Below are positions 10,985 through 22,799 of a DNA stretch of 64,000 nucleotides, in pieces. The position numbers and the translations under genes are program-made. This stretch comes from Acanthornis magna (Eukaryota; Chordata; Aves; Passeriformes; Acanthizidae). The stretch's first letter is position 1, and each line of letters opens with the position of its first letter. The notes beneath the pieces are model-generated. The model was not told where the DNA came from. It searched no databases and saw only the letters and a program-made list of their open reading frames with translations. The DNA lies in contig JAWUZG010000353.1 in the NCBI GenBank assembly GCA_036785705.1, positions 1,426,001-1,490,000 of the forward strand, in the 5' to 3' direction.

Positions 10985-11735
10985 AGCTTTGCTCCAATTT
11001 AGGCCGAAATTCTCATTTTAGGCTGAAATTCTCAATTTAGGCTGAAATTCTCATTTTAGGCCTAATTCTCGTTTTAGGCTGAAATTCTCATTTTAGGCTG
11101 AAGTTCTTCAATTTTAAGCAGAAATTCTCATTTTAGGCCAAAATTCTCATTTTAGGCTGAGATTCTCAATTTTGGCTGAAATCTCAATTTAGGCCGAAAT
11201 TCACAATTTAGGCCGAAATTCTCAATTTACGCCGAGATTCTCAATTTTGGCCGAAATTCTCAGTTTAGGCCGAGATTCTCATTTTAGGCCAATATCTCAA
11301 TTTAGACCTAGATTCTCAATTTAGGCTGAAATTCTCAATTTACACCGAGATTCTCAATTTTGGCCAAAATTCTCAGTTTAGGCCGAGATTCTCATTTTAG
11401 GCCAAAATTCTCAATTTAGACCTAGATTCTCAATTTAGGCTGAAATTCTCAATTTAGGCCGAAATTCTCAATTTAGGCTGAAATTTCAATTTAGGCCAAA
11501 ATTCTCATTTTAGGCCAAGATTCTCGATTTAGGCCGAGATTCTCAATTCAGGGTGAAATTCTAAATTTAGGCCAAGGTTCTCAATTTGGGCCCAACTTCT
11601 CAATTTGGGCCAAAATTCTCATTTTGGCCTGGAATTCTCAATTTAGGCCGAAATTCTCAATTTAGGCCAAAATTCTCAATTTAGGCCAAAATTCTCATTT
11701 AGGCCGAGATTCTCAATTCAGGCTGAATTTCTCGC
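10985..11735. repeat. 18-19 bp minisatellite, AATTCTCAATTTAGGCCGA
   Basis: About 40 imperfect units run for 750 bp in one orientation, differing mainly at GGCCGA/GGCTGA/GGCCAA and CAATTT/CATTTT. Confidence 0.97.
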
Positions 11736-11879
11736 TCTTTGAGGCTGGGCCTGCCCAGGCTGGGCTGGGTTTGGCTCTGGGGGAGGGGAACAGTTCCTGG
11801 AGCCCTTTGGGGGAAATTCCAAAGCTTTTCCCAACCCACCAGGGCAGGAATTCCTGCTGGGACTGCAGAGGTGATGGGC

Positions 11880-12475
11880 AGCGGTTGGGGGTGCAGGGTT
11901 GGGATTTGGGGTGGAGGGCTTGGGATTTGGGGTGTAGAATTGGATTTGAGGTGTGCAGGGGCTGGAATTTGGGGTGCAGAGTTGGAATTTGGAGGTGTGG
12001 TGTTGGATTTGGGATGTAGGGCTAGGATTTGGGGTTCAGGGGTGGGATTTGGGGTGCATGGGCTGGGATTTGGGGTTCAGGGCTGGGATTTGGGGTTCCC
12101 CAGTGTTGGATTTGGGGTGCAGGGGTGGATTTGGGGTGTGGGGCTGGGATTTGGGGTGCCGGGGTTATAATTTGGAGTGAGGGGTTGGATTTGGGATGTA
12201 GGGCTGGGCTTTGGGGGCAGGGCTGGGATTTGGGGGAGCAGGGTTGGAATTTGGGATACAGGGGCTCAGATTTGGGGTTCCCCAGGGCTGGAATTTGCAG
12301 TGCAGGGCTGGGATTTGAGGGGTGCAGAGGCTGGAATTTGGGGTGGGGGTTGGATTTGGGGTTCAGGGCTGGGGTTTGGTGTTCCCCAGGGTTGGATTTG
12401 GGGCAGCAGTTTGGGATTTGGGGTTCAGGGTTGGATTTGGAGTTCAGGGTTGGATTTGGGGTCCGGGGTTGGGAC
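11880..12475. repeat. Minisatellite of GGGATTTGGGGTGCAGGGCT units
   Basis: Units of about 19 bp recur for roughly 600 bp. The plus strand is strongly G-rich. Open frames through it are tryptophan- and glycine-rich artefacts. Confidence 0.95.
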
Positions 12476-12782
12476 ATTCTCCATCCTGGGGCAGAATGGG
12501 GTTCCCAACTGCTCCCGAAGCTCCAGCTGGGCCCCGGGAGCGACAGAATTCCCAGAAATTTTGAGAATCCTGCAGCTTTGGCTCCTCCAAATCCTCCCCT
12601 CTCCAAAAACCCCCTCTGCTGCCTCTCCCTCGCTGCCGGCAATTAACGAGCTGCTCCTAATTAAGGCGTTTTTAATTCCCAGCGTTCCCTCGCGGGGGTG
12701 GATCCAGACTGGGATTCGGGAGATTTCCATAAAAACAGAACCCTCTGAACTGCTTTTATCCCGGGAATTCGCTTCATCCCAG

Positions 12783-13262
12783 GAATTTGGGGATTGATCC
12801 CACAGGAACAGTGGGGTTTGGGGGTTGATCCTACAGGAACAGTGGGGTTTGGGGATTGATCCCATGGGAACAGTGGGATTTTGGGATTGATCCCATGGGA
12901 ACAGTGGGGTTTGGGGATTGATCCCATGGGCACAGTGGGGTTTGGGGATTGATCCCACAGGAACAGTGGGGTTTGGGGATTGATCCCACGGGAACAGTGG
13001 GGTTTGGGGATTGATCCCATGGGCACAGTGGGGTTTGGGGATTGATCCCACAGGAACAGTGGGGTTTGGGGATTGATCCCATGGGAACAGTGGGGTTTGG
13101 GGATTGATCCCATGGGCACAGTGGGGTTTGGGGATTGATCCCACGGGAACAGTGGGGTTTGGGGATTGATCCCATGGGAACAGTGGGGTTTGGGGATTGA
13201 TCCTACAGGAACAGTGGGATTTTGGGATTGATCCCATGGACACAGTGGGGTTTGGGGGTGTA
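12783..13262. repeat. 31-bp minisatellite with GGGATTGATCCCA core
   Basis: About 15 units contain GAACAGTGGGGTTTGG followed by GGATTGATCCCATGG. They differ mostly at GGAACAG/GGCACAG and at CATGGG/CACAGG/CACGGG. Confidence 0.97.
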
Positions 13263-13639
13263 AACCAGGACGTGGTGCCATCCCAGACTCTCCGACCCCA
13301 AAACCACAGAATATTCCGGTTGGAAGTGCCCTGAGGACAATCCCATTCCAGGCCCTGCCATGGAATTCTGGAACCTTCCATCCCTGGGGCAGCAGAGCTT
13401 CAGGAGCTGCCGGAAGCACAAAATCCTGAAATCCCAAAACCCCAAAATCCCAGAACCACAAAATCCCAAAATCCGCCCTCTCCCAGCTCCCACGTTTCCC
13501 TCCCCATTCCAGGCGATGCCGGGCGCTCCCAAGGGCTTTTATTAATTACCTTATTAATTTATTATTAATTTATTAATTGATCTGTTAATTCTGGCCTGGC
13601 AAAACCTCTCCTGATTCGGAGCTGGGATTATCTGGGATG

Positions 13640-14945
13640 GGAATGGCACAGACGGGATGGATCCGTCTGGAATTTGGGGTTGATGGGATGACCCCAAGAA
13701 ATCTTCCTGGGATTTCTGCTCCTCTTCACTCCTTTGGGTTTTTTGGGAATTGAGGGTCTGATCCCTCCAGGACAGTGTTTTCCCAGGGAATTAAGAGAGG
13801 AAGTAAATGTCAATTTAATGTTTTTTCAGGGAATTAAATCCAAATAAATCTTCTTGGGATTTCTGCTCCTCTTCACTCCTTTGGGTTTCTTTGAGAATTG
13901 AGTTTTGGGATCCTTCCAGGACAATGTTTTCCCAAGGAATTAAGTGAGGAATTAAATGTCAATTTAATGTTTTTCCAGGGAATTAAATCCCAATGAATCT
14001 CCCTGGGATTCCCTCTCCTCTTTGCTCCTTTGGGGTTTTTGGGAATTGAGTTGTGGGATCCCTCCAGGACAGTGTTTTCCCAAGGAATTAAGAAAGTGTT
14101 TTCCCAACTAATTAAGAGAGGAAAATGTTTCTCCAGGGAATTAATCCAAATAAATCTTCTTGGGACTCCCTCTCCTCTTTGCTCCTTTGGGTTTTTTGAG
14201 AATTGAGTTTTGGGATCCCTCCAGGACAGTGTTTTCCTGAGGAATTGACTGGGGATTGTGTTTTCCCAAGGAATTAAGAGAGGAATTAAATGTCAATTTA
14301 ATGTTTTTCCAGGGAATTAAATCCCAATAAATCTTCCTGGGATTGCCTCTCCTCTTCACTCCTTTGGGTTTTTTGGGAATTGAGTTCTGGGATCCCTCCA
14401 GGACGGAGTTTTCCCAAGGAATGAACCCAGGACGGTGTTTTCCCAAGGAATTAAGAGGAAAGTGTTTTTCCAGGGAATTAATCCAATTAAATCTTCCTGG
14501 GATCGCCTCTCCTCTTTGCTCCTCTTGGGTTTTTTGGGAATTGAGTTGTTGGATCCCTCCAGGATGGTGTTTTTCCAGGGAATTGAGGAATTAAATGTTA
14601 ATTTAATGTTTTTCCAGGGAATTAAATCCAAATAAATATTGGATTTTTGCTCCTCTTCACTCCTTTGGGGTTTTTTGGGCATCGATCCCTCCAGGACAGT
14701 GTTTTCCCAAGGAATTGACCCAGGATTGTGTTTTCCCAAGGAATTAAGAGAGGAACTAAATGTCAATTTAATGTTTTTCCAGGGAATTAAATCCCAAAAA
14801 ATCTCCCTGGGATTGCCTCTCCTCTTTGCTCCTCTTGGGATTTTTGGGAATTAATCCCTCCAGGAAGGTGTTTTCCCAAGGAATTAACCCAGGATGGAAT
14901 TCCTTTCCCCAGGAATTCAGAGAGGATCATGTTTTCCCAAGGAAC
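13640..14945. repeat. Long tandem repeat, about 150-bp units, eight copies
   Basis: CTCCTTTGGGTTTTTTGGGA recurs near 13727, 13877, 14020, 14186, 14358, 14520, 14656 and 14827. Each copy is followed by GGATCCCTCCAGGA, TTTTCCCAAGGAATTAA and, in most copies, AATAAATCTTC. This is the longest-unit array in the window. No coding potential is supported. Confidence 0.95.
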
Positions 14946-14954
14946 CCAAGGCAC

Positions 14955-15290
14955 CCAAACATTTCCTCCCAAGCTGTGGCTTCCATGAATTTCCTCCAAT
15001 TCCCAGGACTTCGGAAGGATTCCATTTATCTCCTCCCAAGCCATGACTTCCATGAATTTTTCCCAAATCCCAGGATTTTGGAAGGATCCGCTTCATCCCC
15101 TCCCAAACCATGGGAATTTTCCATTAATTTTCTCCAATTCCCAGGATTTGGGAAGGATCCCAAATATCTCCTCCCAAACCCTGACTTCCATGAAAATTGT
15201 AATTTTTTCCAATTCCCAGGATTTTGGGAAGGATCCCATTTATCACCTCCCAAACCTCCATGAATTTCCTCCAATTCCCATTTTTTATTT
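14955..15290. repeat. About 65-bp tandem repeat, five copies
   Basis: Copies share CTCCAATTCCCAGGATTT, GGAAGGATCC and ATCTCCTCCCAA, and continue directly from the 150-bp array. Confidence 0.9.
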
Positions 15291-15779
15291 GAGCCGTTCA
15301 TCTTGACACGGAGCAGCTGAGTTGGGAAATCTCTGCCGGAATTTTCTGTGGGAAGGTGCAGCTCCCTCCTCAACGCTGGAATTCTGATCCTGCAGCTGAG
15401 ATTTTTCCAGGAAAAGCCGAGGAAATTCCCACAGGAACATTTTCAGGGATGAAATCGCCACCGCGGCTCCCATTCTGAGCAAATCCCGACAACCTCCAGG
15501 AATTCCAAGGAGTTCTTGACTTTGAAGAAGAAAATTTGCTCAGTCCAAGGGGAGAAATGACGAATGAGGAAAGGATTTGTGGGATAATTTGTGGAATAAT
15601 TGTGGGAGGGGGGAGGTTGTTTTTCTCTCCAGCTGCTGCAGAATTCCCACATTCCCCCAGGTCTATTCCGTGTGTTTTTCCAGGATTAAACACCCCCGGA
15701 AGAGGCCAAGCTCAGCCCAGGAGGGGGAATTGGAAATAACAATTCCCAGGGAATCCCACAGAGAGTGCAGGGGCGAGGG

Positions 15780-16035
15780 ACAGAGTGCAGGTTTTTAGGG
15801 TTTAACTATTTTAAAATTATTTTAGTTATTTTTCATTATTTTTAATTATCTTTCAGTTATTTTTAAGTATTTTAAATTATCTTTAGTTTGTTGGGGTTTT
15901 TTTATTAGTTTTCCTTCTTTTCAGCCTCAGGAAGCCCCGTTAATGAGTTAATTGGCTGGGGGTTCGTTAGCTCGGGTTCGTAATGGAGGGAACTGCACTG
16001 ACTCAGCGCTCTGGGAATTTTTCGGGAGTGTGGGT
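15780..16035. other. AT-rich tract, then a short unique segment with a TGACTCAGC element
   Basis: 15790-15920 is TTATTTTTAAT-rich. It is followed by a non-repetitive segment with GTTAATGAGTTAATTGG and TGACTCAGC at 15999-16007, an AP-1 / half-MARE type site. Function is not established. Confidence 0.35.
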
Positions 16036-16149
16036 TTTACCCAAAGAGCAAGTTCACACAGAAAACAGCACCAAATCCCCATTTTCCAGGGGTTTGGGAA
16101 TTAAATAATTCAGAAAAAAAACAGGGAAAGGCAAAGCTGCCAAGGCTGA

Positions 16150-16645
16150 GCCTTTTTCCTTTTTCCTTTCCTTTTCCTTTTCCTTTTCCTTTTCCTTTTC
16201 CTTTTCCTTTTCCTTTTCCTTTTCTTTTTCCTTTCCCTTTTCCTTTTTCCTTTCCTTTCCTTTCCTTTCCTTTCCTTTCTTTCCTTACCTTTCCTTTCCT
16301 TTCCTTTCCTTTCCTTTCCTTTCCTTTCCTTCCTTTCCTTTCCTTTCCTTTCCTTTCCTTTCCCTTTTCCTTTTCCCTTCCCTTTGTCCCCTTTTCCCCT
16401 TTTTCCCCCTTTTCCCTTTTTTCCCCTCTTTCTCTTTCCCCCTTTTTTCTTTCCCCCCTTTTTTCCCTTTCCCCCCTTTTTTCCCTTTCCCCCTTTTTTC
16501 CCTTTCCCCCCTTTTTTCCCTTTTCCCCTTTTTTCCCTTTTCCTTTTCCCTTTTCCCTTTTTTCCCCTCTTTCTCTTTCCCCCTTTTTTCCCTTTCCCCC
16601 CTTTTTTCCCTTTTCCCCCATTTTCCCTTTTCTCCTTTTTCCCCA
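16150..16645. repeat. Polypyrimidine tract, (CCTTTT)n and (CCTTT)n
   Basis: About 495 bp of almost pure C and T on the plus strand changes from CCTTTT through CCTTT to CCCCCTTTTTT steps. It is mirror-repeat-like and could form triplex DNA. Lysine-glycine-glutamate frames on the minus strand are artefacts. Confidence 0.98.
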
Positions 16646-16974
16646 CTGGCCAATCCCTATCCCTCAGAGCCACCCCCACCACCCTCAGCACATCCCATCC
16701 CGAATTCCCGCGGATTTTTCTCTCCCATCGGATTCTCCCCGTGGGGTTTTCATCCCATCCCCAGCACGGCGCGAGCATCCGGAACAGAGAAAAATCAATG
16801 GAAAACGGGGAAAAAAAATGTAAATATCGTCAGGGAACGAGGCCCTGGGGAGCTGCCAGGAAGGAGAAGCTCAGGGCTCGTCCAGGCCTTGGGAATTCCC
16901 TGCGGTCCCACAATTCCCTAATCGGATTCTGCGGAAATCGCAGAGCGGAGCTCGGGAGCGGCAGTGCCTTCCCG

Positions 16975-17165
16975 AGGGACGGGAATGGGACTGGGGGATT
17001 TGTGGGGGATTCGTGGGGGATTCGTGGGGGACTTGTGGGGCATATGTGGGGGATTTTTGGGATTTGTGGGGGATTTGTGGGAGCAGCAGCGCCTTCCCGA
17101 GGGATGGGAATGGGATTTGGGGGATTTGGGGGATTTGTGGGGCATTTGTGGGACCAGCGGTGCCC
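16975..17165. repeat. GGGGGATTTGTGGGGGATTCG minisatellite
   Basis: Two related blocks are separated by GCAGCAGCGCCTTCCCGAGG, a sequence itself present twice (near 16960 and 17085). This suggests a nested duplication of about 120 bp. Confidence 0.85.
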
Positions 17166-17224
17166 GGGGATGTGCAAGGGGATGTGGATCCAGGGCTGGG
17201 ATTGAGCCTCGGGAGCAGGAGATG

Positions 17225-17345
17225 GAGGATTAATTATTGATTAATGGTTGATTAATGAATGATGATGAATGATGAATGGTGAATGATTTATGGTTAATGA
17301 TTAACAATTAATGATTAATGGTTAATAATTAGCGATTATTGGCTC
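17225..17345. repeat. AT-rich GATTAATGATGAAT repeat
   Basis: Simple steps of TTAATGATTAAT, TGATGAATGATG and AATTAATGATTA over about 115 bp. Confidence 0.9.
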
Positions 17346-17654
17346 CCAGCTTTCCTGGTTTTGCTGGTTCCGCAGGTGGAAGTGCCCAGCAAATCCTCGG
17401 GAATCCCATCCCAAACCTTCCCGGGATCTGAGCAGCGCAAATATCCGGAACAATGTCCCAGGGATGACGGAATTCCCACTTCCCGCAGCTCCGGGGGCAC
17501 AGGGATGGATCCAACCCCCCGGGACGTGGGAAAGTGTCCCTGCCCATGGGATGGGGTGGGATGAGGCCATCCCGGGTGTCCCTCCCAGCACAACCCCTCT
17601 GGAATTCCACGGGAAGGACCAGGCTCTGCTCCAGGGTCCTGGAAGAACCTTCCT

Positions 17655-17815
17655 CGGGATGGGATGGGATGGGATGGGATCCATGGGATGGGATGGGATG
17701 GGATCTATGGGATCCATGGGATCCATGGGATGGGATGGGATGGGATGGGATGGGATGGGATGGGATGGGATCCATGGGATAGGATCCATAGGATGGATGG
17801 GATGGATGGGATGGA
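17655..17815. repeat. (GGGAT)n array with GGATCC punctuation
   Basis: GGGAT pentamers are interrupted by GGATCCATGGGATCC. Same family and same orientation as 484-600. Confidence 0.95.
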
Positions 17816-18069
17816 TCCCATTCCCGCCCCATGCCCGCTGAGCTTCCCTGAAGTGCCAAACCTGTAACCAGAGCTTTTCCCAGCCTGACTCCAGGGAATT
17901 GCAGCTGAATCCATGGGAAGCCTCACAAATTAATTAATGCCTCATTAAGACAGCGAACCCAGGCAGGGGGTGAGCAAAGAGCAGCCATTCCCAGAACTTC
18001 CAGCTCCAAACTGGGAATGTGAGTGGCCATTCCCAGCCCTGGCACCCCAGCTGGAGGTGTGGAGCTGTC

Positions 18070-18478
18070 AGAGCAGGGCCAGAGGAGGCCACGGAGCTGC
18101 TCCAGGGCTGCAGCCCCTCTGGAGCCAGGCTGGAGAGCTGGGGGTGTTCCCCTGGGGAGGAGAAGGCTCCAGGGAGAGCTCAGAGCCCTTGCTGTGCCTG
18201 AAGGGCTCCAGGAGAGCTGAGGGGACTGGGGACAAGGGATGGAGGGACAGGACACAGGGAATGGCTTCCCATGGGAAAGGGGAGATTGCAATGGGATTGG
18301 GGAAGGAATGAGGGTGGGGAGGGCTGGGATGGAATTCCCAGAGAATCCCTGGATCCCTGGGAGTGTCCCAGGCCAGGCTGGACAGGCCCTGGAGCACCCT
18401 GGGATAGGGGAAGGTGTCCTTGAGGGTGGCACTGGATAGGCTCCAAGGTCCCTTCCCACCCAAAGAATTCCAGGATTT
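18070..18478 (+). mobile_element. CR1 LINE, 5'-truncated 3' end
   Basis: The segment reads in CR1 sense orientation. It has CCAGAGGAGGCCACGGAG, GGAGAAGGCTCCAGGGAG, GGGACTGGGGACAAGGGA, GGAATGGCTTCCCATGGG, GGAGTGTCCCAGGCCAGGCT and the terminal AAGGTCCCTTCCCACCCAAA. It is one of four long CR1 ends in the window that share the same subfamily wording. No reverse transcriptase remains. Confidence 0.85.
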
Positions 18479-18544
18479 AAATCCATTCTGGGCCTGCTGA
18501 GGAGGCTTGGATGACCCAGCCCTGGGCCAAGGACTGGAGCTGGA

Positions 18545-18818
18545 TTGGGATGAGGGTGAGGATGAGGATGGGGATGGGGATCAGGATCAGGGTCAGGATC
18601 AGGATCAGGATCAGGAGCAGAATGAAGATTGGGATCAGGATGAGGATTGGGATCAGGATCAGGATCAGGATCAGGATCAAGGTTGGGATCAGGATCAGGA
18701 TCGGGGTCAGAATGAGGATGAGGATGAGGATGAGGATGAGGATGAGGATGAGGATGGGGATCAGGATCAGGATCAGGATCAAGATCAGGATCAGGATCAG
18801 GAACAGGATCAGACAGTG
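18545..18818. repeat. Hexanucleotide array (GGATCA)n / (GATGAG)n
   Basis: GATCAG and GATGAG hexamers alternate for about 270 bp. The six-base period keeps all frames open, giving an acidic D/E/Q frame on the plus strand that is not a gene. Confidence 0.95.
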
Positions 18819-18954
18819 CTGCAGCAGCTGCTCTCATCCAGCAGCTCATTCCTCCATGGATCTCTGCCAGGCCCCAGATTTCGGGACTTTTTTACCCCAA
18901 AATCTCCCTTTCCCCTCCGGCAGCTCAAGATCCCCCTCTGTTCCTTGCTCCCCC

Positions 18955-19170
18955 TTCCTGATTCCCCATTCCCATTTTCCATTCCCTATTCCCCATTCCC
19001 CGTTCCCTGTTTCCCATTCCCATTCCCCATTCCCCCATTCCCATTTTCCATTCCCTATTCCCCATTCCCTATTCCCCATTCCCATTCCCCATTCCCCATT
19101 CCCCATTCCCCCATTCCCCGTTCCCTATTCCCCATTCCCCGTTCCCTGTTCCCTGTTCCCTGCACCCCAA
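18955..19170. repeat. CCCATTCCC / CCCTATTCC low-complexity tract
   Basis: About 210 bp of short C-rich pyrimidine steps. From 19170 to 20330 no gene is seen; this contains a non-repetitive CpG-richer segment (19330-19640). Confidence 0.9.
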
Positions 19171-19594
19171 ACTCCTCCAATCTCGCCCGGGCTCCTCCCA
19201 GCACCTGCGCGGGGGCAAAGTTCCACCCGGGAATGCCAATCCCGGGAATGCCAATCCCGGGAATTCATCTCGGGCCGGGCCCCCATTGCCAGGGATTTCC
19301 CATGGGAATTCCCGGGAGCAGCTCCGTTCCCGCGGATCGGGGCAGGGCCAGGGGCACCCCGAGAGCTCAGCCCGGGCCCTCCGAGAGCTCGGAGCGCTCT
19401 CCCTGATCCCGAATTCCTGCTTTCCCTGAATTATCCACGGAAAATGAATCCCGGGGGGAATCTGTGGGGTGGGAAGGGAATCCCCGTCCTCCTCCCCATG
19501 GAAAACCCCCGGCAGCGGCAGCACCCCAATCCCGGCCCCAATCCCGGCCCCAGCTCCCCATCCCGAGGTTTGGGGTCCCTGCGGACCCCGAGGC

Positions 19595-19605
19595 GCTGAG
19601 TCAGC
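19595..19605. promoter_or_regulatory. MARE/AP-1 palindrome GCTGAGTCAGC
   Basis: The palindromic core of the MAF recognition element, containing TGAGTCA, lies in CpG-rich unique sequence next to CCCCGCCCGCGGGCGG. It sits about 3 kb upstream of the tetraspanin start. Use in cells is inference. Confidence 0.35.
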
Positions 19606-20654
19606 CCCGCCCGCGGGCGGTGATTCATTCCCGGGGTCGGGAATGTTAATGATTAAATCCCATCAATCAGGGCCTGTCCAGGTGCCGATCCCGCTCCGGG
19701 CTCATCCCCAGCCCCAGCAGCGCTTCCCGACGGGAAAAACACTCAGGAATAACAAACCCCACACCGTCCCCACCTCCCTTCCCCTCCCCGGGGGCATGGC
19801 TCGGGAGCCGTGCCGAATTCCCAGATTTAAATCTGGATTTTCGGGATCGATTCCAGCGGCATGGAGCCTTTTCCAAGCCGCTCCCCCGCGTCCAGCAGGC
19901 CCCGGCCATTAGAGGAAATAAATGGATGAAATAAATGGATCGCTGCTGCTTATTCATCCCCCCGGGGTGGATGGGGAGAGCTTCCGTGTGCGTCGGAGCT
20001 GCCGGAACAGCTCCAGCGGCTCTTTTCCAGGAGGGAAAGAGGGAATTCGATTTTATTTGCCTGGGGGAAAGGAAAAAAAAAGGGAAATTTAAAGAGTTCT
20101 CAGATCCTAGCAAATGGGGATTTTATCACCGGGTTGGAAGGGAGGTTAAACATCATCCTGCCGTGGCTTCGGGGTGATTAAAAAAATCCAATTAAGGTGT
20201 TTTGAAAGGGAATAAAATGGCTGTGGTCATTCCTGATTCCCAGGTGGGAATTCTCCCGGCCCAAGGGCTGAGGGACAGCAAAGTTCAGCCCCATGGGAAG
20301 CAAATTTCTCCTTTTTGGGGTGTGTGGATAATGTCAATTATCAATTGATATGAATTGATAATTGATATTAATTGATAATTGGGTTTGTTGCTGCTCCCAT
20401 CCCTGCAGCCACAAATTTGGGATTTGGGGAATGAACTCCACCGATTAATTACCCACGTGTGGAATCTCGGGTGTTAATTACCAGGAGGATCCTGGGCCAC
20501 GCTCAGGGTGCTCTGGCCTGAGGGATCCCAGCGGAGCTTTGGGATGTGCCGGGGCTCAGTGAAGGAGAGCCCCAAATCCCAGCGATTCCCAGGGCAGGAA
20601 TCACATCCTGGATCAGGAGCCCTTCTCCTGCCCATCAGCAGCCAGGCTGCAAAC

Positions 20655-21060
20655 CAGGGATGGGACCAGGGATGAACCCAGGGATGAACCCAGGGATGAG
20701 CCCAGGGATGAACCCAGGGATGAGCCCAGGGATGAACCCAGGGATGAACCCCAGGGATGAACCCAGGGATGAACCCCAGGGATGAACCCAGGGATGAACC
20801 CAGGGATGAGCGTAGGGATGAACCCAGGGATGAACCCCAGGGATGAACCCAGGGATGGACCCAGGGATGAACCCCAGGGAAGAACCCATGGGTGAACCCC
20901 AGGGATGATCCCCAGGGATGGACCCAGGGATGAACCCAGGGATGAACCCAGGGATGAGCCCAGGGATGAACCCATGGGTGAACCCCATGGATGGACCCAG
21001 GGTTGAACCCAGGGATGAACCCCATGGATGAACCCCAGGGATGAAACCCAGGGATGCTCC
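20655..21060. repeat. 13-bp minisatellite, CCCAGGGATGAAC
   Basis: About 30 units with occasional CCCCAGGGATG and CCATGGATG variants. Confidence 0.97.
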
Positions 21061-21905
21061 TCATGGCTGGGGGTCTCCTTGGCCAGGGACTTCCCATAGC
21101 TGGGGTCCTCTTGGTTGGGGTCTCCCCATGGATGGGATTTTCCCTGGGCTGGGGTCACCCCTTGACCGCAACCTTCCCTTGACCAGAGTCTCCCCATAAC
21201 CGGGGTCTCCCCATGGCTTGAGTCTCCCTTTTTTTGGGGTCTCCCCTTGACTTGAGTCTCCCCATGGTTGGGGTCTCCCCATGGCCAGGGTCCCTCTTTA
21301 ACCAGGGTCTCCCCTTGGCTGGAGTCTCCCCTTCGTTGGGGTCTCCCCTAGGCTGGATGCTCCCTTTGTCCTGTGTCCCCCTTCAGCCACGGCCCCCCTT
21401 GGTTGGGGTCACCCCTTGACCAGGACCTTCCCTTGACCACAGTCTCTGTTTTGCCGGGGTCTCCCCATGGTTGGGGTCACCCCTTTGCTGGGGTCACCTT
21501 TATTGGGGTCCCCTTTGTTGGGGTCACTCCTTGTCTGGGGTCCTCTTTGTTGGGGTCACCCTTTGTTGGGGTCACCCTTGGTTGTGGTCACCCCATGTTT
21601 GGGGTCTCCCCATGGTTGGGGTCTCCCCTTGATTGGGGTCCCCTTTGTGGGGGTCACCCTTGGTTGGGATCATCCCTTGGTTGGGGTCCCCACGGTTGGG
21701 TTCACCCTTTGTTTGGGGTCCTCTTTGTTGGGGTCAGCCTTTTTTGGGGTCACCCCTTGTTTGGGGTCACCCTTTGTTGGGGTCACCCTTTTTAGGGGTC
21801 ACCCTTTTTTGGGGTCATCCCTTTCTGGGGTCACCCCATGGTTGGGGTCACCCTTGTTGGGGTCACTCCTTGGTTGGGGTCACCCCAAGGCCGGGGGTTC
21901 TCCTT
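21060..21905. repeat. GGGGTCTCCCC / GGGGTCACCC minisatellite
   Basis: About 840 bp of units of 18-24 bp built from TTGGGGTCACCC and GGTTGGGGTCTCCCCATGG. It follows the 13-bp array without a gap. Confidence 0.96.
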
Positions 21906-21924
21906 GCTCCCTGCCTTGACTGAG

Positions 21925-22495
21925 GGAAAAAAACCAAAACACCAAACCAAAACAATCAAAACCAAAACCAAAACCAAAACCAAACCAAACCAAACCAAAC
22001 CAAACCCAACCAAACCAAACCAACAACAAAAAAACCAAAACCCCAAAAAACACACACACAGAAAAACCCCAAAAAACCCCCAAACAAAAAATCCCCAAAA
22101 CCCCCACAAACCCTAAAAAAACAAACAACCCCCCCCCAAAAAAAAAAAACACGCAAAAATCCCCAAAACCCCAAACAACAACAAACTACCAAAAAGAAAG
22201 AAACAAACAAAAAAACCCACCAAGAAACAAAACAAGCAAAAAACCCCAAAAAACCAAACAACCAAAAAAACCCACCAAAAAACCAACCAAACAAAAAAAC
22301 CAGCAAAAAACCTAATCCAAAACGAAACAAAAACCACCACCACCAAAAAACACAACACAAAAAAAACCCCCAAAAAACCAAAAACCAACCCAACCCCCAA
22401 CCCCAAACCCACAAAACCCACAAAAAAAAAAAAAAAAAACCGCAAAAAAAATCCCCAAAAAACCCCAAACCCCCACAAACCACAAAACCCAACAA
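21925..22495. repeat. A/C-rich (AAACC, AAAAACCCC) tract upstream of TSPAN15-like promoter
   Basis: About 570 bp on the plus strand consist almost only of A and C, with hardly any G or T. The tract ends abruptly at the CpG-rich promoter segment. Confidence 0.97.
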
Positions 22496-22699
22496 TCCTT
22501 TCAAGGCGCGATTTCCCCGCTCCGGACAGGAAATTCCGGCCCCGGGCCCCGCAAGGGTTAACTGCGGAGCCTCTTCGGCCGCGCTCGGTCCCCGCCGGGC
22601 GGAAATCGGAGCCGCTGGAGTTCGAGCCCCGCGGGAATTCCGGGATTCCGGGGACTCCGGGATTTTAGGATTTCGGGATTTCGGGACGGAGCCGCGGGG
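22496..22699 (+). promoter_or_regulatory. CpG-rich promoter and 5' UTR of the TSPAN15-like gene
   Basis: About 200 bp of CpG-dense unique sequence sit between two low-complexity tracts. It contains GGACAGGAAATTCCGG (ETS-like), GGGTTAAC and GGGCGGAAAT and has no TATA box. The start codon context is strong: G at -3 and G at +4. The transcription start cannot be placed from sequence alone. Confidence 0.6.
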
Positions 22700-22786
22700 A
22701 TGGCGCGGAGCTCCGAGTGCCGCAATTCTCACTTTTACTACTACGGCATCAAATTCGCGCTCTCCGCCTACGCCACGCTCTTCTCG
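22700..22786 (+). CDS. TSPAN15-like tetraspanin, exon 1 (residues 1-29)
   Basis: The exon encodes a short cytoplasmic N-terminus (MARSSECRNSHFYYYG) and the first half of transmembrane segment 1 (IKFALSAYATLFS). The start was chosen because the first ATG in the CpG island lies in frame, in strong context, and gives the expected N-terminal length. The exon ends in TCG followed by the donor GTACGT, phase 0. The N-terminal sequence is diverged from human TSPAN15, but the TM1 pattern (KF-L---Y-T-F) aligns with it. One cysteine (C7) near the membrane is a possible palmitoylation site. Downstream, the intron turns into a T/C-rich array within about 15 bases. Confidence 0.8.
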
Positions 22787-22799
22787 GTACGTTCCCTTA

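Noticed and set aside
16037..16778. Lysine-glycine-glutamate-rich minus-strand frames
   Set aside because: Direct translation of the polypyrimidine tract.
18507..19599. Acidic D/E/Q-rich plus-strand frames up to 362 codons
   Set aside because: Product of the (GGATCA/GATGAG) hexamer array, which has a period divisible by three.
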